Shown here: positions 1-11,110 of the stretch, one piece after another
Position numbering within the stretch: the stretch's first letter is position 1
Layout: every line of letters starts with the position of its first letter
Source: Phalacrocorax aristotelis
Taxonomy: Eukaryota; Chordata; Aves; Suliformes; Phalacrocoracidae
NCBI RefSeq assembly: GCF_949628215.1
Contig: NC_134276.1
Location: forward strand, 132,618,125 to 132,682,124
Length of the DNA stretch: 64,000 nt
Direction of reading: 5' to 3'
Program-made: the position numbers and the translations under genes
Notes under the pieces: generated by a model
Databases searched by the model: none
Seen by the model: the letters and a program-made list of their open reading frames with translations, nothing else
What the model was told of the DNA's origin: nothing

Positions 1-1708
1 CTGAAGAATGTCCGGCAACTGGAGGACCTCGTGATTGAGGCTGTGTATGCAGATGTGCTGCGAGGGAGCTTGGATCAGCGGAACCAGCGCCTGGAGGTGG
101 ATTACAGCATTGGGAGGGACATCCGGAGGGAGGAGCTAAGCACCATCACCCGCACATTGCAGGAGTGGTGAGGAGGAAGCCCCCGATACTAACACCCAAA
201 AAAGGTTGCAGGCGTGGCTGGTGGCTTCCCCAGATCCTCTCAGTGTTGCTGGGGGTAGTGTTGTGAGGTGGCCTGCTTGATCCCCTTTCCCATACTCCAA
301 CGGAAAGTAATTTTCCAAAAATAATTTTCCAAATTCCCCTGTTTGTTGCTGGAGGAGTGATGAGACCACAGCAACCTTTGCACAGTTCTGGCTGCTGGCC
401 TGGCAGGAGGCTTTCTGAGTATGTATCTCTAGTTCCTAACCTCGTGTCACTTCCTTATTTGTCCCCCTCTCAGGTAATAACATCACTATGTTATTACATT
501 GGGTTCCTGCTCCTGTGTCTTCCTTGTAGGGTGTAGCTGTCACCTTCTGGTCTTTTTGGCTTCTAGAGTTGAAATCCATCATCTTTCATGTTTCTTTCTA
601 CACTGTGTAAATTGCCTGGCCTGTTCAGTTCTATGTCTTCTCTCCAGGTGCCAGGGCTGTGAGGTTGTCTTGTCAGGCATTGAAGAACAGGTTAGCCGGG
701 CCAACCAACATAAAGAGCAACAGCTGGCACTTAAGCAGCAGATAGAGAGTGAGGTGAGTGGGCCCAGGAGGGAGCAGCCAGTGCCCCCCACTTAAAAATA
801 ACTAGGACCAGCACCAGCAACCGTGGTTGTAACGGTCTTTGCTCAGGTAAGGTGATATGTTTTCCCTATGCCAGACCCCTGAGGGGCTTGTGCCTGAAGA
901 AGAGTCCTAAATCAGCTTAACACTCCTCTGTGTGTGGAGGTGTGGACAGCTGTTACTCTTTTGTTTGACCTGAGATTGCAGCTCTTAAATCTGGGGCTTG
1001 CTTTAAAAAAACAAAAACAACCCCCCAAAAAAAAAAGAAAAACCAAAAAACAAACCAAAACAAAAAACAACTAACAACTAACAAAAAGCCCCAACAAATA
1101 AGCCCAAACAAGCTAAAAACCTTGGGAAATTCCTTGGTTCTTGCATTTCTGCTGCTGCAGGTAGCAAATCTGAAGAAGACCATTAAAGTGACAACAGCAG
1201 CGGCTGCAGCAGCCACATCCCAAGACCCGGAACAGCACCTAACAGAGCTCAGGGAGCCGGCACCTGGTACCAACCAGCGCCAGGCGAGCAAGAAGACTTC
1301 CAAAGCCAAAGGGTGAGGAGTGCGGGCAAGCGAGCAGACCCACTCTGTCTGTCTGTGTGTGAGTGTTTGGGAGGTGAACCGAGGGGAGCCCTGTTTCAGA
1401 GCAGTGAGGTTACTGAGTGCAGGGGTCTGCTCCCTGGACATGGGATGGGTCAGATATGTAGTCCCATCTGAGCTCATCTCCCACTAATTTGGGGGAAGAT
1501 CTCTGCAACTCTTGATCTGAAGCAGAGTTCATAAGTCTTCGCTGTCTTCCCCTCTTGTGAAGAATGTCAGCCGCTCTTCTTTGTGTGCATTTAGAAAAAA
1601 GTCAGGGATGAGCTGTAGTGACCACTCTGAATTGTTTTGTTTGTTTGTTTTTTCCCCTCTGTCCACAGGCTCCGGGGCAGTGCGAAGATTTGGTCTAAAT
1701 CAAATTAG
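1..1708 (+). CDS. COPS7A: COP9 signalosome subunit 7a, C-terminal part (5' end outside window)
   Basis: COPS7A is a PCI-domain subunit of the COP9 signalosome, the complex that removes NEDD8 from cullin-RING ubiquitin ligases. Exons are 1-167, 648-753, 1161-1312 and 1669-1708 (stop TAG 1706-1708). All introns are GT-AG and the frame runs through every junction; the Trp codon at 166/648 and the Gly codon at 1311/1669 are split. The 154 residues match roughly the last 56% of the 275-residue human protein almost residue for residue: the end of the PCI domain ([20 protein letters not shown]), the coiled segment ([17 protein letters not shown]), an alanine run, and the conserved end SAKIWSKSN. The paralogue COPS7B diverges in this tail, so 7a is favoured. 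The first exon may extend left of base 1. The next gene, MLF2, is about 14 kb away and convergent. Confidence 0.97.
997..1100. repeat. A/C-rich low-complexity stretch in COPS7A intron
   Basis: The 407-bp intron between exons 648-753 and 1161-1312 is dominated by runs of A broken by single or paired C, such as CAAACCAAAACAAAAAACAA. It ends about 60 bp before the 3' splice site. The real polypyrimidine tract (about 1130-1157, ending TGCTGCTGCAG) is intact. Confidence 0.7.
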
Positions 1709-2280
1709 TTGGATCTCCCTTCACAGCCGGGAGGGTGAGAGGAGGAGTTTTGGGGGACGGAGGGGTAGCAAGAGTCCCAAGTGTGATGCTTCTGAGCTCT
1801 TCTCCAAGATCTGTCTTGCAAACTAACTCTCCTGCATGCTTGTTCTCTTTCCTCTCTTCCCTACTGACTTTCCAGGCAGTTCCTCCCTCCTTTTCATCAT
1901 AGCATTTCACACTCAAAGCTTCCAGCTGTATGCGTTGCTGTTTCCCCCTACCCCTCAAGCCCCCATCGCCAGGGCGGTGTGTTTCTCTTTCTCCCTCTCT
2001 GTCTTTTGACAGGTCACTTTAAAGAGCCATAAACCTGTGTCGGTCACCTTTGCACCCACAGGGCACCATAGCAGCTTGGAAAGAGTGTGCTGGTGCTCAG
2101 CAATCATTTTGGCTCTATGAGACCCCTGGGATACTTTGCTCCAGGATGCAGCTGCCATCTTTGATTGTTTAATCTTTGTTTTGCTAGGTGGGAGGGTAGT
2201 TTTTGAAGGGATTCTTTTAAAAATATATAAATATATTATAAATATATATTAAACAATAAAAATATAGATCTATGGACATA
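1709..2280 (+). terminator. COPS7A: COPS7A 3' UTR and polyadenylation signal
   Basis: After the stop codon there is no further coding match. An AATAAA hexamer lies at 2255-2260 inside an AT-rich stretch (2219-2275), so cleavage is expected near 2275-2285 and the 3' UTR is about 570 nt. The exact cleavage site is inferred. Confidence 0.75.
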
Positions 2281-2671
2281 TCTATACAAACTTGTGGTCC
2301 CGCGGTGGTGTCTCTTTGTCTCATATACTGATTCTGGGTGTTCCAAAGTAAGTTGTGATACGGAGAGCCTCTATCCCATTTCTGGATGGAATATATCCTC
2401 AAAACACTCACTTCCTTTTCCAAAGGGCAGTGCCACGGTAGCTCTAATAGAGCTGGGGCAAGGGTCCATAAAGTGGGAATGAATCATCAATCTTATTTGA
2501 AGAGGTTCTTGTGTGATTAATTTGCATCTGGAATGTCCCAAAGAGGTGCTTTTCAGGTAGTCTCGGTTGAAGGTGCAGAGATTGAGGAAAAAGTGTCAGT
2601 ACTACATGCCCAGTGCTCCTGGACAAAATGGAAAGTGATGTGGGGTCTTGTCCATCAGAGAGTCCATATGG

Positions 2672-3067
2672 GGACTGGAGCATCTCCCATATGAGGAAAG
2701 GCTGAGAGACTTGGGTTTGTTTAGCCTGGAGGAGACTGGGGGGATTTCATCAATACCTATAAATATCTAAAGGGTGGGTGTCAGCATGATGGGACCAGAC
2801 TCTTTTCATTAGTGCCCAATGACAGGACAAGGGGCAATGGGCTCAAGTTGGAACACAGGAAGTTCCACCTCAGTCCAAGAAAAAAATTCTTTCCTGTGAG
2901 AGTGACAGAGCAGTGGAACAGGCTGCCCAGGGAGGTTGTAGAGTCTTCTTCCCTGGAGACATTTAAAACCTGCCTGGATGCAGTCCTGGGCACCCTGCTC
3001 TAGGAGTGGGGTTGGACAAGATGATCTCTAGAGGTCCTTTCCAACCCCTACCATTCTGTGATTCTGT
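2672..3067 (+). mobile_element. CR1 LINE, 5'-truncated 3' end
   Basis: The sequence encodes the degenerate C-terminus of CR1 ORF2. It runs from the segment around GGAGCATCTCCCATATGAGG through [18 protein letters not shown] (about 2884-2940). It then enters the CR1 3' UTR and ends in the diagnostic CCATTCTGTGATTCTGT at 3051-3067. It is an ordinary dead copy: truncated at the 5' end and lacking reverse-transcriptase motifs. Confidence 0.92.
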
Positions 3068-4654
3068 AAGTTGAAGGTAAGAGTCAGTGCCCACCTGGGT
3101 GAGTTTTCATGGTATAGATGCTGCTTAAGGCATTCCTGGGTAACACCGGAGCCTGGCTGAAAAAGACTTTTTAAATGAAATTGATTCCTGGGAGATGCCC
3201 AGGAAAAAACCACCAGATTCTTCAGAGGGTGCACCCCTGAGACTGGCTTGAAGCCAAGTCAGATGGATGTGAGTGTCGCTCTGCTGTTCCACAACAGTGT
3301 ATGCTGATGTAAATGTCAGTTGACACTGCAACTCCCACCCTGCTTGGTTCTGCCTCTTCCCTTATGCCAACGCTAAAATTTGATTCCCTGAACCTGGGTG
3401 TCTGTGCATGGGCAGACCACTGGAAAATTAATCCAATAAGGGAAAGCCCTGATCTTTGTCTGCATGGAGACTTTTTCAGTTCACTGGCCTGGGTGAGTTT
3501 TCTTCTGGGTTAACTCCCTGTGCAGGCAAGTAAGAGCTGGAGCTGAGGCAGCGTAGGTGGGAGCAAGCCTTGTTAAAGGGGTGGGGAAGGGGATATGTGT
3601 GTGAGGCCACGCTTGTTTTAGTGGTAGCAAGGTGTGATGTCATCTCAAACACCACAAAATGCTGGTTTGGGCGATATTGCTGTTTTACTAATTCCAGGCT
3701 GCTGTAATACAGCACTAACTTTCAGTGGGAATCCCCTGTCACCTGAACCCATAAACTCATAAAACTTCCAAGCAGCTTTTTTTCTGTGTATGTAAGGTCA
3801 CAGGGCAGGGCATGCCAGCCACCTGTGCCAGGGGCAGGGATGTGCTGAGCTGCCCCTGGCTGAGGTCTCCAGGACCCAGAGCAGCCCCACACCTTTCCCC
3901 CATTCTGTGCCCTGAGGCCCCAAGCTCCTTAGTTGTGGTCATCTGTCAAGGAAGTGCCAAGTAGGAGAGGTTTGGCGTGAAGTTGCCCAGATGCGAGGTG
4001 GAAATCTGGCTGCAGGAGCACATAAGGGGGCAGCTAAGCCAGGGTTGTCTTGACCCACCCAGAGAGGTCTGGCTAATTTGTGGCGATGGGGAGACTGCTT
4101 GACAAGTCCTGTTTTCCATAAGTTGCAGGGAGGGGTTGTGACAACACTTTCAGCTTTTGTCTAAATTACCTCAAGCCTTCCTCCCTCTGCATCACATCAC
4201 CTTTGTCTGTCTCTCTCTCGAAGAGTGTCACTGTGGCTGCTACATTTGCAATTGTCTGCAAGAAGCAATAATGTCTGTGTGTATCAGATTCTCCCACTCC
4301 CTGGGAAGGGCTGGTCTGGGTCAGCAGTGCTGATAGGCGAGGTGGTACCTGGCAAGCCCTGAGCACCTGCTGGATGTCTGGCACCTCATGCCCTTTGAAA
4401 GAGGAGCCACTCACAAAGCCGTTGGGGTGTGATGAGAAGGAGAGAAGAGAATGGGCTTGGAATGGAGCCGAGCAGCCTGACAAAGCACATGTCCTAACAG
4501 CCAGCTGAGGTCCAGCAGGAGCTGGGCTGGAGCAGTGGCACCTCCAGGGAGAGCTGAAGTTGCCAAATAATGGAGGAGGATATTTGTGCCCCACAAAAGT
4601 CCTGCTGCTGCTTAGGAAAAGCAGCTGTAACAGCTCTTTGTCACAAGTGTCTCA
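3068..4654. other. Intergenic, nothing recognised
   Basis: Unique-looking sequence of balanced composition downstream of COPS7A. Short open frames exist on both strands, but none has a familiar motif or flanking splice signals. I see no RNA gene. Confidence 0.6.
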
Positions 4655-4862
4655 GACACCATGTGTCTGAGGGCGTTGTCCAAGTGCTTCTTGAATATTG
4701 TCAGGCTTGGTGCTGTGACTGCCTCCCTGGGGAGCCTGTTCCTGTGCTCCACCACCCTCTGTGTGAAGAACCTTTTCCTAATATCCAACCTAAACTTCCC
4801 CTGGCACATCTTCCTGCCATTCCCTGAGGTCCTATCATTGGTCACCAGAGAGAGATCACCTT
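4655..4862 (-). mobile_element. CR1 LINE fragment (antisense)
   Basis: On the plus strand this reads as antisense CR1 ORF2. Landmarks are GGGGAGCCTGTTCCTGTGCT (about 4731-4750) and AAGAACCTTTTCCTAATATC (4767-4786). The minus-strand translation contains NRLPREAV and FKKHLDNAL, the CR1 ORF2 C-terminal pattern. The terminal ATTCTGTG repeat is missing, so both ends are truncated. It differs from the 2672 copy and probably belongs to another subfamily. Confidence 0.85.
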
Positions 4863-5283
4863 TGCTCTTGGGCTTTTCTCTCTTTAACCACACTGTGGCT
4901 GTTAGGCTCAAAGGGTCTTTTTAAACACCTGGAATCCACAGTTTAAAGCCAGGCTACAGATCCTGGGAGCAGAGTTGGAAGTGTCCTGAGACAGCTCTGC
5001 GAGCTCTATGCCAGTTGCATGCGCTACACTTGTGTGAGAGCCCAGCACAGCATGCAACAAGGCAGAGCAACACTGGTGCTCTGTACACACGCTGTCATCG
5101 GTGTTGTGAGCACAAAAAACCATGCACGGGTGATAGCAACCAGAGCGTGGACCAGCACATGGTCCTGGTGGGCTCATCCCACCAGCCTGTGGGCTGTGCT
5201 GAGGCCCCAGGCTTGAATCCTCATGGCTAAATTGCATCATGAGTTTGCCTGCACACTTCTGCCATAACTTTGTTTTGTGGCAT
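4863..5283. other. Intergenic, nothing recognised
   Basis: Short unique stretch between a CR1 fragment and the first solo LTR. No gene, RNA or repeat was identified. Confidence 0.5.
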
Positions 5284-6043
5284 TGTCACAATCCACTGTT
5301 GCGTTGACCAGTTTGGCAGGGGATAAACCCCCTTGCTTTCCAACCGACCTCAGCTAATTCTGGGATGTTGGGGGCGGCTGGGCTTAACTTCTGATTAACT
5401 TCAATGTGTTATCATGACTTGGTTTCTTTTACATTCTTGGAAACAGAATTAAGACTCAAAACCGAGTCAAGTCCCAAGTTACTTTATTTGGCCAGAAATA
5501 GGTACAGGAGAGAAAAGCAAAGAAAGAGGGAAAAAAAAGGTGGAAAAGCGAACAAGAGGGAGAGAGGGAGGGAGAGAGTGGGACTGTTGCGATAGCTATC
5601 ACCACGGATCTGCAGCAGTCCATCTGGTCCGGGGCGGAGTCCAGGTGTCCGATGCATCTTTGAAGCCGATGGAGGGTGGGGTTGTTCCAGAACGCGTGCC
5701 CCGTCGTCTCTGCTGGTTTCCCCTTTTACAAGGTCACTATCTTGCATAGCCAGTAACTGTTCTGCACACCCCTGCCCCCCACTCGGCGGTGGGGCGCATG
5801 CCCAGTACTGTCACTAGGGGGTGCTTGAAAGTTCTGGGGGGTCCAAGCCCCTCCCCATATGTTGCCCGTCGGCCTTGGGCCAGGCGCATGCGCGGAGGAC
5901 AAGTACTCTGAGATAATGGGGCGCACATTCCTGTCGGGTCGACCTTGGTGATTAAACTGTTCCGCTCAGCTGCCGTAGTGATCAGGCTTTAGTAGTGAAA
6001 CTTGCCTGCCAACAAGGTTGAGACAAGTCTCTAGTCCCTGACA
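5284..6043 (-). mobile_element. Solo LTR of an endogenous retrovirus, copy 1
   Basis: This 760-bp unit has canonical TG...CA ends on both strands (TGTCAC at 5284, CTGACA ending 6043). A second copy, similar end to end, lies at 8504-9254. The LTR reads on the minus strand, where an AATAAA (complement of TTTATT near 5485) follows a purine/pyrimidine tract, as in an R region. Flanks are GGCAT on the left and AGCAT on the right, a 5-bp target-site duplication with one mismatch. The TATA-like site seen in copy 2 is decayed here. There is no retroviral gene next to it. The 5-bp duplication fits an ERV3/ERVL-type or related family; the family is not determined. Confidence 0.85.
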
Positions 6044-8503
6044 AGCATTCAGCTTTCCCGCCCCCCATAAGGCTCAGCTCAGCTCTCCAATTGTGGCTTT
6101 TGCCAAGCACAGCCATAGGCCTTGCTCCCCCTTCCCATTTTATTTGCCCCTCTTGAGGCTGGTTGTGTTGTAGATTTCAGAAGAGTTTGGGATTAAATGT
6201 GTTTGCTCAGGGGGCATCTGCACAGCTCTGAAAGTCTTCCATTTTGTTTACTTTTCAAAAGGAACACCTTTTAAGACCTCCATTAAGAAAAAGGAAGCAG
6301 AAGGTAGCAGACAAAATTACTTCAGACCTTTGATATGACTGAAAAAATAAATGAGAGGCGTGCAGTGCAGAATGAAAATATTACTGCAATTTGCCTTGCC
6401 GGATGGCAAACAGTGGGCAGGAGCATAGGTTTCCCTTTGCCCTTCACCTGAAAACCACACTTTTTATTTTCCTGCTCACTTCAGCTGTGACTCTGAATTT
6501 CAGTCAGAGAGGATGTGAAGATTAATTAATTAGTTAACATTTGTAAATCACTTTGCAGATGGCAAGAGTGAGGTAAGTACTGAGATTATTATTATTATAG
6601 GTTTTCATTTTAATTTTAAATGTCTTTGTGTTTTTAACCCTGTTTTCTCTCAAAGAAAAGTAGAGTAGAGCGGAACAGAAATACCTGGACACATGACACC
6701 CGAAGCCCTGGCAAAAGGCAGAGGTTTAGGGGATTGTAGCAGGGAGGGTATGGAGAAGCCTTCATCCCAGTTTGAGGAGCAGGAGCTCTGCCAGCCCTAG
6801 CATGGAAAGTGTAATGACTCCTGGCACAGCGATGCACTGCAACACCTCTTTGGGTGTTATATGTGGCGCTTTCACATCTGGATTCAGAAAAGGGAGGAGG
6901 AAGGACAGGACCTATCCCTACTCCTCCTATTTACACCTGGCTGGGGAGAGGGATGTCTGAATTTTGTGAGACGCTCTGTGCTGAGAGGTAGCCACAGATT
7001 CCTATTAGGAAGCACAGTTAACGAGGGTTAATTCTTTGTATTGTATTACTGAGGACACAATTTCTTCTGGGGCACTTGCTGCTGCCCTTCTTGAAGGTGA
7101 TGGGGTCAGAAGCCATGGTGCCATGCATGCCCGGCATCCACTGCAGTGCCCATCTCTATCTGGTGAGTGGAGAGGAGCATAACAGGCAGGCAAGCACCTG
7201 CAGGACTTGCCCATGTTCTCCCCATCCTCCAGTGGTTTGTGCCAGAGGATCTTTGGAGGTAGAGGTGGTCTTTGTGCTTAACAGTGCTCATCAGGGCTCC
7301 CCTCAAAGGGAGCCAACCTTTTGTTTATTGGGGGGGGGTCACTGAGGCCGCCTTTGCCAAATGAGATCTGTGAGGGGTTTTTTGTTTGGTTTTTTTGATG
7401 AACAGATGGGCTGGCATGTATCAAAGTATCTGTCAAACATTACCAAGCCTCCCTTGTACCAGGCCATGCTGGTTGGGGGGGATGTCTCATGACAGCAGGT
7501 TTCCCCAGGCTGGTCTGGGGAGACCCGGGAGGATGGCAGCCCTGCCTCTGCGCAGCAGCAGGATATGCTCCCGCCAACTCCATCCTCCTGCGGGTCCCCA
7601 GTGCCAGTAGAGGAGTGGCAGCTGCAGCATCCTTCAGGACCATGGGGATACTGCACAGGTCACGGTGATGCTGGCCAGCTTGCTTTTACTGGTCTGCAGG
7701 AAGTTCATGTCGCTGTGTGGTCCCCCAGAGCTAAAAGTGGGGAAACCTCACGTCTGCTTTAACAAGGCATTGGAAAAAGGTTTGTTGTGGAAGGTGGGTG
7801 CCTGATGGCCTGCTCTGTTGGGTGAACTGACACAGACGGATGTTCTGGTCTGCTTCCCACAGGACCGTACCTTCTCACAAAAGCTCCCTGTGACAGCAGC
7901 CACCAAGGGTTGTGCCAGCCTCTTGCCATGGTAGGACCAGGCCCCCTGGGATGAGGCCCTGGCTCTGCAGGACTACAACCCAGTGCAAGGTAGAGTAGTC
8001 AAGAGAGTCCCATGGTCAACGCCAGCAGCTGCAAATGCATCTCCCAGATCCCCGACATCTTGTCTCCTTCTTATGCCCTGGAATAGCTGCTAGTTTTCTT
8101 TCTGTGACCCCTTTCCATCTTTGCCTTCCTTTCCATGGGTGTCTATCCACATTCCCACCTGTAGGGCTCTACTTTTCTCATCCTTTTTTCCTAGTTCTAG
8201 TCAGCACTTAGCTGCAAAACTGAGAAAAAGAGCACCTGCTTTCTCTACTGGTTCCTCACGGACCTGCCTCTTGGGTGTTTCTCTTTGGGGCTGCTCCAGT
8301 TTTTTGGCAGCATTGCTGCTGGTGTGGTGTGGAACTGGGCTGGATTTTCTTCTGCCTCCTCTGCTGATGGCAGGCTCTGCCACTGCTGGGAAAAGGAGTT
8401 TGTTTGCAACAAAATTCTTTGTCCAATTGTATTAATGTTGTGATTAATTCAATAGATGTCAAAATGTCAGCTGGATTTAAGAGCTGTGACCCTTTTATAC
8501 CTG
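6044..8503. other. Intergenic between two solo LTRs; no retroviral internal region
   Basis: About 2.5 kb of unique sequence with a short ATT repeat near 6585-6598. No gag, pol or env motif is visible in any frame. No primer-binding-site-like sequence adjoins the LTR at 8504. This is host sequence that happens to lie between two insertions. Confidence 0.65.
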
Positions 8504-9254
8504 TGTCATGATCCACTGTTGGGTTGAACAATTTGGCAGAGGTTAAACCCCCTTGCTTTCCAACCGACCTCAGCTAATTCTGGGATGTTGGGGGCGTCTG
8601 GGCTTAACTTCTGATTAACTCCGATGTTTTATTGTGACTTGGTTCCTTTTACAATCTCGGAAAAAGAATTAAGACTCAAAACAGAGTCAAATGCCGAGTC
8701 ACTTTATTCGGCCAACAAGTATGCATGGGAAAAGGAGAGAAAGAGAGAAAAAAAGGTGAGAAAGGGAGAGAGATAAAGAGGGAGAAAGTGCGTTGTGATA
8801 GCTACCACCATGGATCTGCAGTGGTCGGTCTGTCCGTCTGTACGGTTGGTCCATCCGATGTATCTTCGAATCCAGTGGACAGGGAATGTTCCAGAACACT
8901 CCTCGTGGTCGCCGATGGTTTCCTCTTTTTATAGCGTTGTTCTTTTGCATAGTCAATAACTGTTTTGCATACGCACGCCTCCCACTCAGCGGTGGGGCAC
9001 ATGCCCAGTACTGTCACTAGAGGGTGCTGGAAAGTTCTAGAGGGTCCGAGCCACCCCATCAGTCAACCCTGGGCCCCAGCGCATGCGCAGGGGGAGTGTA
9101 CACCGACACAACAGGACAGGCGCACTCCCACCAGCGACAAGTCAATGGGCTGCTCCAGCAGCCAAACTGTCCTGCTAAGTTGCAGTGGTGATCAGGCTTT
9201 AGTAGTGAAACTTGTCCTGCCCACAATGTTGAGACAAGTTTCTAGTCCCTTACA
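8504..9254 (-). mobile_element. Solo LTR of an endogenous retrovirus, copy 2
   Basis: Same family and orientation as the LTR at 5284-6043. The ends are TGTCATG (8504) and CTTACA (9254). It is flanked by a perfect 5-bp direct duplication ACCTG (8499-8503 and 9255-9259). On the minus strand it has a clear TATA box (complement of TTTTTATAGC near 8926-8935) and an AATAAA (complement near 8703-8708), in the order expected for U3 then R. A GA-rich stretch at 8728-8790 corresponds to a similar one in copy 1. With its own duplication on both sides, this is a complete solo LTR left by LTR-LTR recombination. Confidence 0.88.
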
Positions 9255-9259
9255 ACCTG

Positions 9260-10213
9260 TAACAAGAACATCCAGAATTGCTGTAGCACTTGTGCATGCT
9301 CTAAAAGCAACTCTAAGCCCTCCTGCTCCAAGGCACAAATGAAGCCCCAGCCCCTTCGGCCAAGGAGAAAATGTTTCTGGGCAGGCTTTGCCCTGCATCT
9401 GCCTCTGAAGAATTTAGCACTGGCTTCGGGATGTGGGAGGATGGATGACCTGTTTGGTGGGAGAAAAAGTGAGAAGGATGTTCCTGGTGACTGAGTGGGA
9501 ACCCTTACCAGTATGGTCTCGTAGTCCCTTGCTTCTCTTGCATAGACGCTTGCTTCTCAAGTGTCAACCAAAAATTGGCTAATTTTATTGTCCCTACTAG
9601 TCCCCTTGGCATGTTGCCCCAGAACCTGACTGCTGTAGTGATTAGAAAATTTTTCTAATTTCTAACTTAAATGGATTCACAGCTAGTTTGTATTCTCTTG
9701 TGCCTGTGCTAGTGCGGCTTTAGCTGATGCTGTTCTTCCTCCCTGGTGTTGATTTCACTTGAGTATAGACTTCACTTTGCTTAGCTAACCAAACCAGCCT
9801 CCTCATACATTGTGAGCTCTCCACAGCTTGTAGGCTCACCTACAAGCTTGCTCTTATTTGCACTTCACATTAAGCTCTCTTGGCTAGAAATGAGCACAGT
9901 TCTCTTCCATAGGTGAAGTCTTACCAGCATTTTGCACAGCAACAGAAATGCATACCTGTAGCTACTGGAAACACCTCCCAGATTGTGTGTGTCTTCTCCT
10001 TGATGCCTCAGTAGGTGCTTACAGTTATTATAAGATTCACTGGTGATTCTTTCTTCTTTGCTGATGCTAATAATCAAAGAGGCTTCACTTTACAGCTAAG
10101 AAAGTCTTGACTTTTAGGTCCTACGTCCCTTTTCCCTTTTACTTTGTGCTACTAACTGTAGTCCCTTTGCTGTTGCTGACACCTTTAAGGCCTCCTACAT
10201 CCTCCTGTGTGAC
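9260..10213. other. Intergenic, nothing recognised
   Basis: Unique sequence between the second LTR and a CR1 copy. No supported gene or repeat. Confidence 0.5.
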
Positions 10214-11110
10214 CACAGAATCACAGAATGGTAGATCATTCATCTGGAGATGGTCTTGTCCAACCCCCCTGCTTGAGCAGGTACACCTAGAGCAGGGGGC
10301 ACAGGAACAGATCCCAGTGGGTTTTGAACATCTCCAGGGAAGGAGACTCCACAACCTCCCTGGGCAGCCTGTTCCACTGCTCTGTCACCCTCAGAGAATT
10401 TTTTTTCTCATGTTTAGGTGGAACTTCCTGTATTCCAACTTGTGCCCATTGCCCCTTGTCCTGTTGCTGGACACCACTGAAAAGAGTCTGGCCCCATCCT
10501 CTTGATAGTCACCCTTTAGCTATTTATAAGCACTGACAAGATTGCCCCTCAGTCTTCTCTTCTCCAGGCTGAACACACCCAGGTCTCTCAGCCTTTCCTC
10601 ATAAGGGAGATGCTCCAGTCCCCTGATCATCTTTGTAGCTCTCCGCTGGACTTGCTTAAGCAGTTCCCTGTCTTTCTTGACCTGTGGAGCCCAGAATTGG
10701 ATGCAGTACTCCAAATGTGGTCCCACTAGGGCAGAGTAGAGGGGAAGGGTAACCTCCCTCGACCTGCTGGCCACACTCCTTTCAATGCACCCAGGACACC
10801 GTTGGCCTTCTTGGCCACCAGGCACATTGCTGGCTCAGGGTCAACTTGCTGTCCACCAGCACTCCCAGGTCCTTCTAAGTGGAGCCTCTTTCCAGCAGGT
10901 CAACCCCAACCTGTACTGGTGCATGGGGTTGTCCCTCCCCAGGGGCCAGACCCTAAACTTGCTCTTGTTAAATTTCATCAGGTTCCCCTTGCCCATCTCT
11001 CCAACTTGTCCAGGTCTCGCTGGATGGCAGCACAGCCTTCTGGTGTATCAGCCACTCCTCCCAGCTTAGTAACAGCAATACTGTCGCTGGTGACACCCTC
11101 ATCCAATTTG
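10214..11110 (-). mobile_element. CR1 LINE, about 0.9 kb 3' portion (antisense)
   Basis: On the plus strand it starts with the inverted CR1 3' terminus (ACAGAATCACAGAATGG) and runs into antisense ORF2. The minus-strand frame 10520-10825 is still open. It contains [20 protein letters not shown] and the stretch [20 protein letters not shown], the C-terminal end of CR1 reverse transcriptase. Upstream ORF2 homology continues to about 11110 with frame breaks. The catalytic YADD region is absent. It is the longest CR1 copy in the window. Confidence 0.93.

Noticed and set aside
953..1477. 174-residue minus-strand frame with a hydrophobic run rich in Phe and Trp
   Set aside because: It is antisense to a COPS7A exon and the A/C-rich intron tract; the Phe/Trp run is the translation of that low-complexity repeat.
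5284..9254. A single provirus bounded by the two LTRs
   Set aside because: Each LTR has its own flanking duplication, the outer flanks do not match, and the 2.46 kb between them has no retroviral motif or primer-binding site.
10520..10825. Minus-strand open frame of 101 residues as a possible gene
   Set aside because: It is the C-terminal end of CR1 reverse transcriptase within a 5'-truncated dead element.
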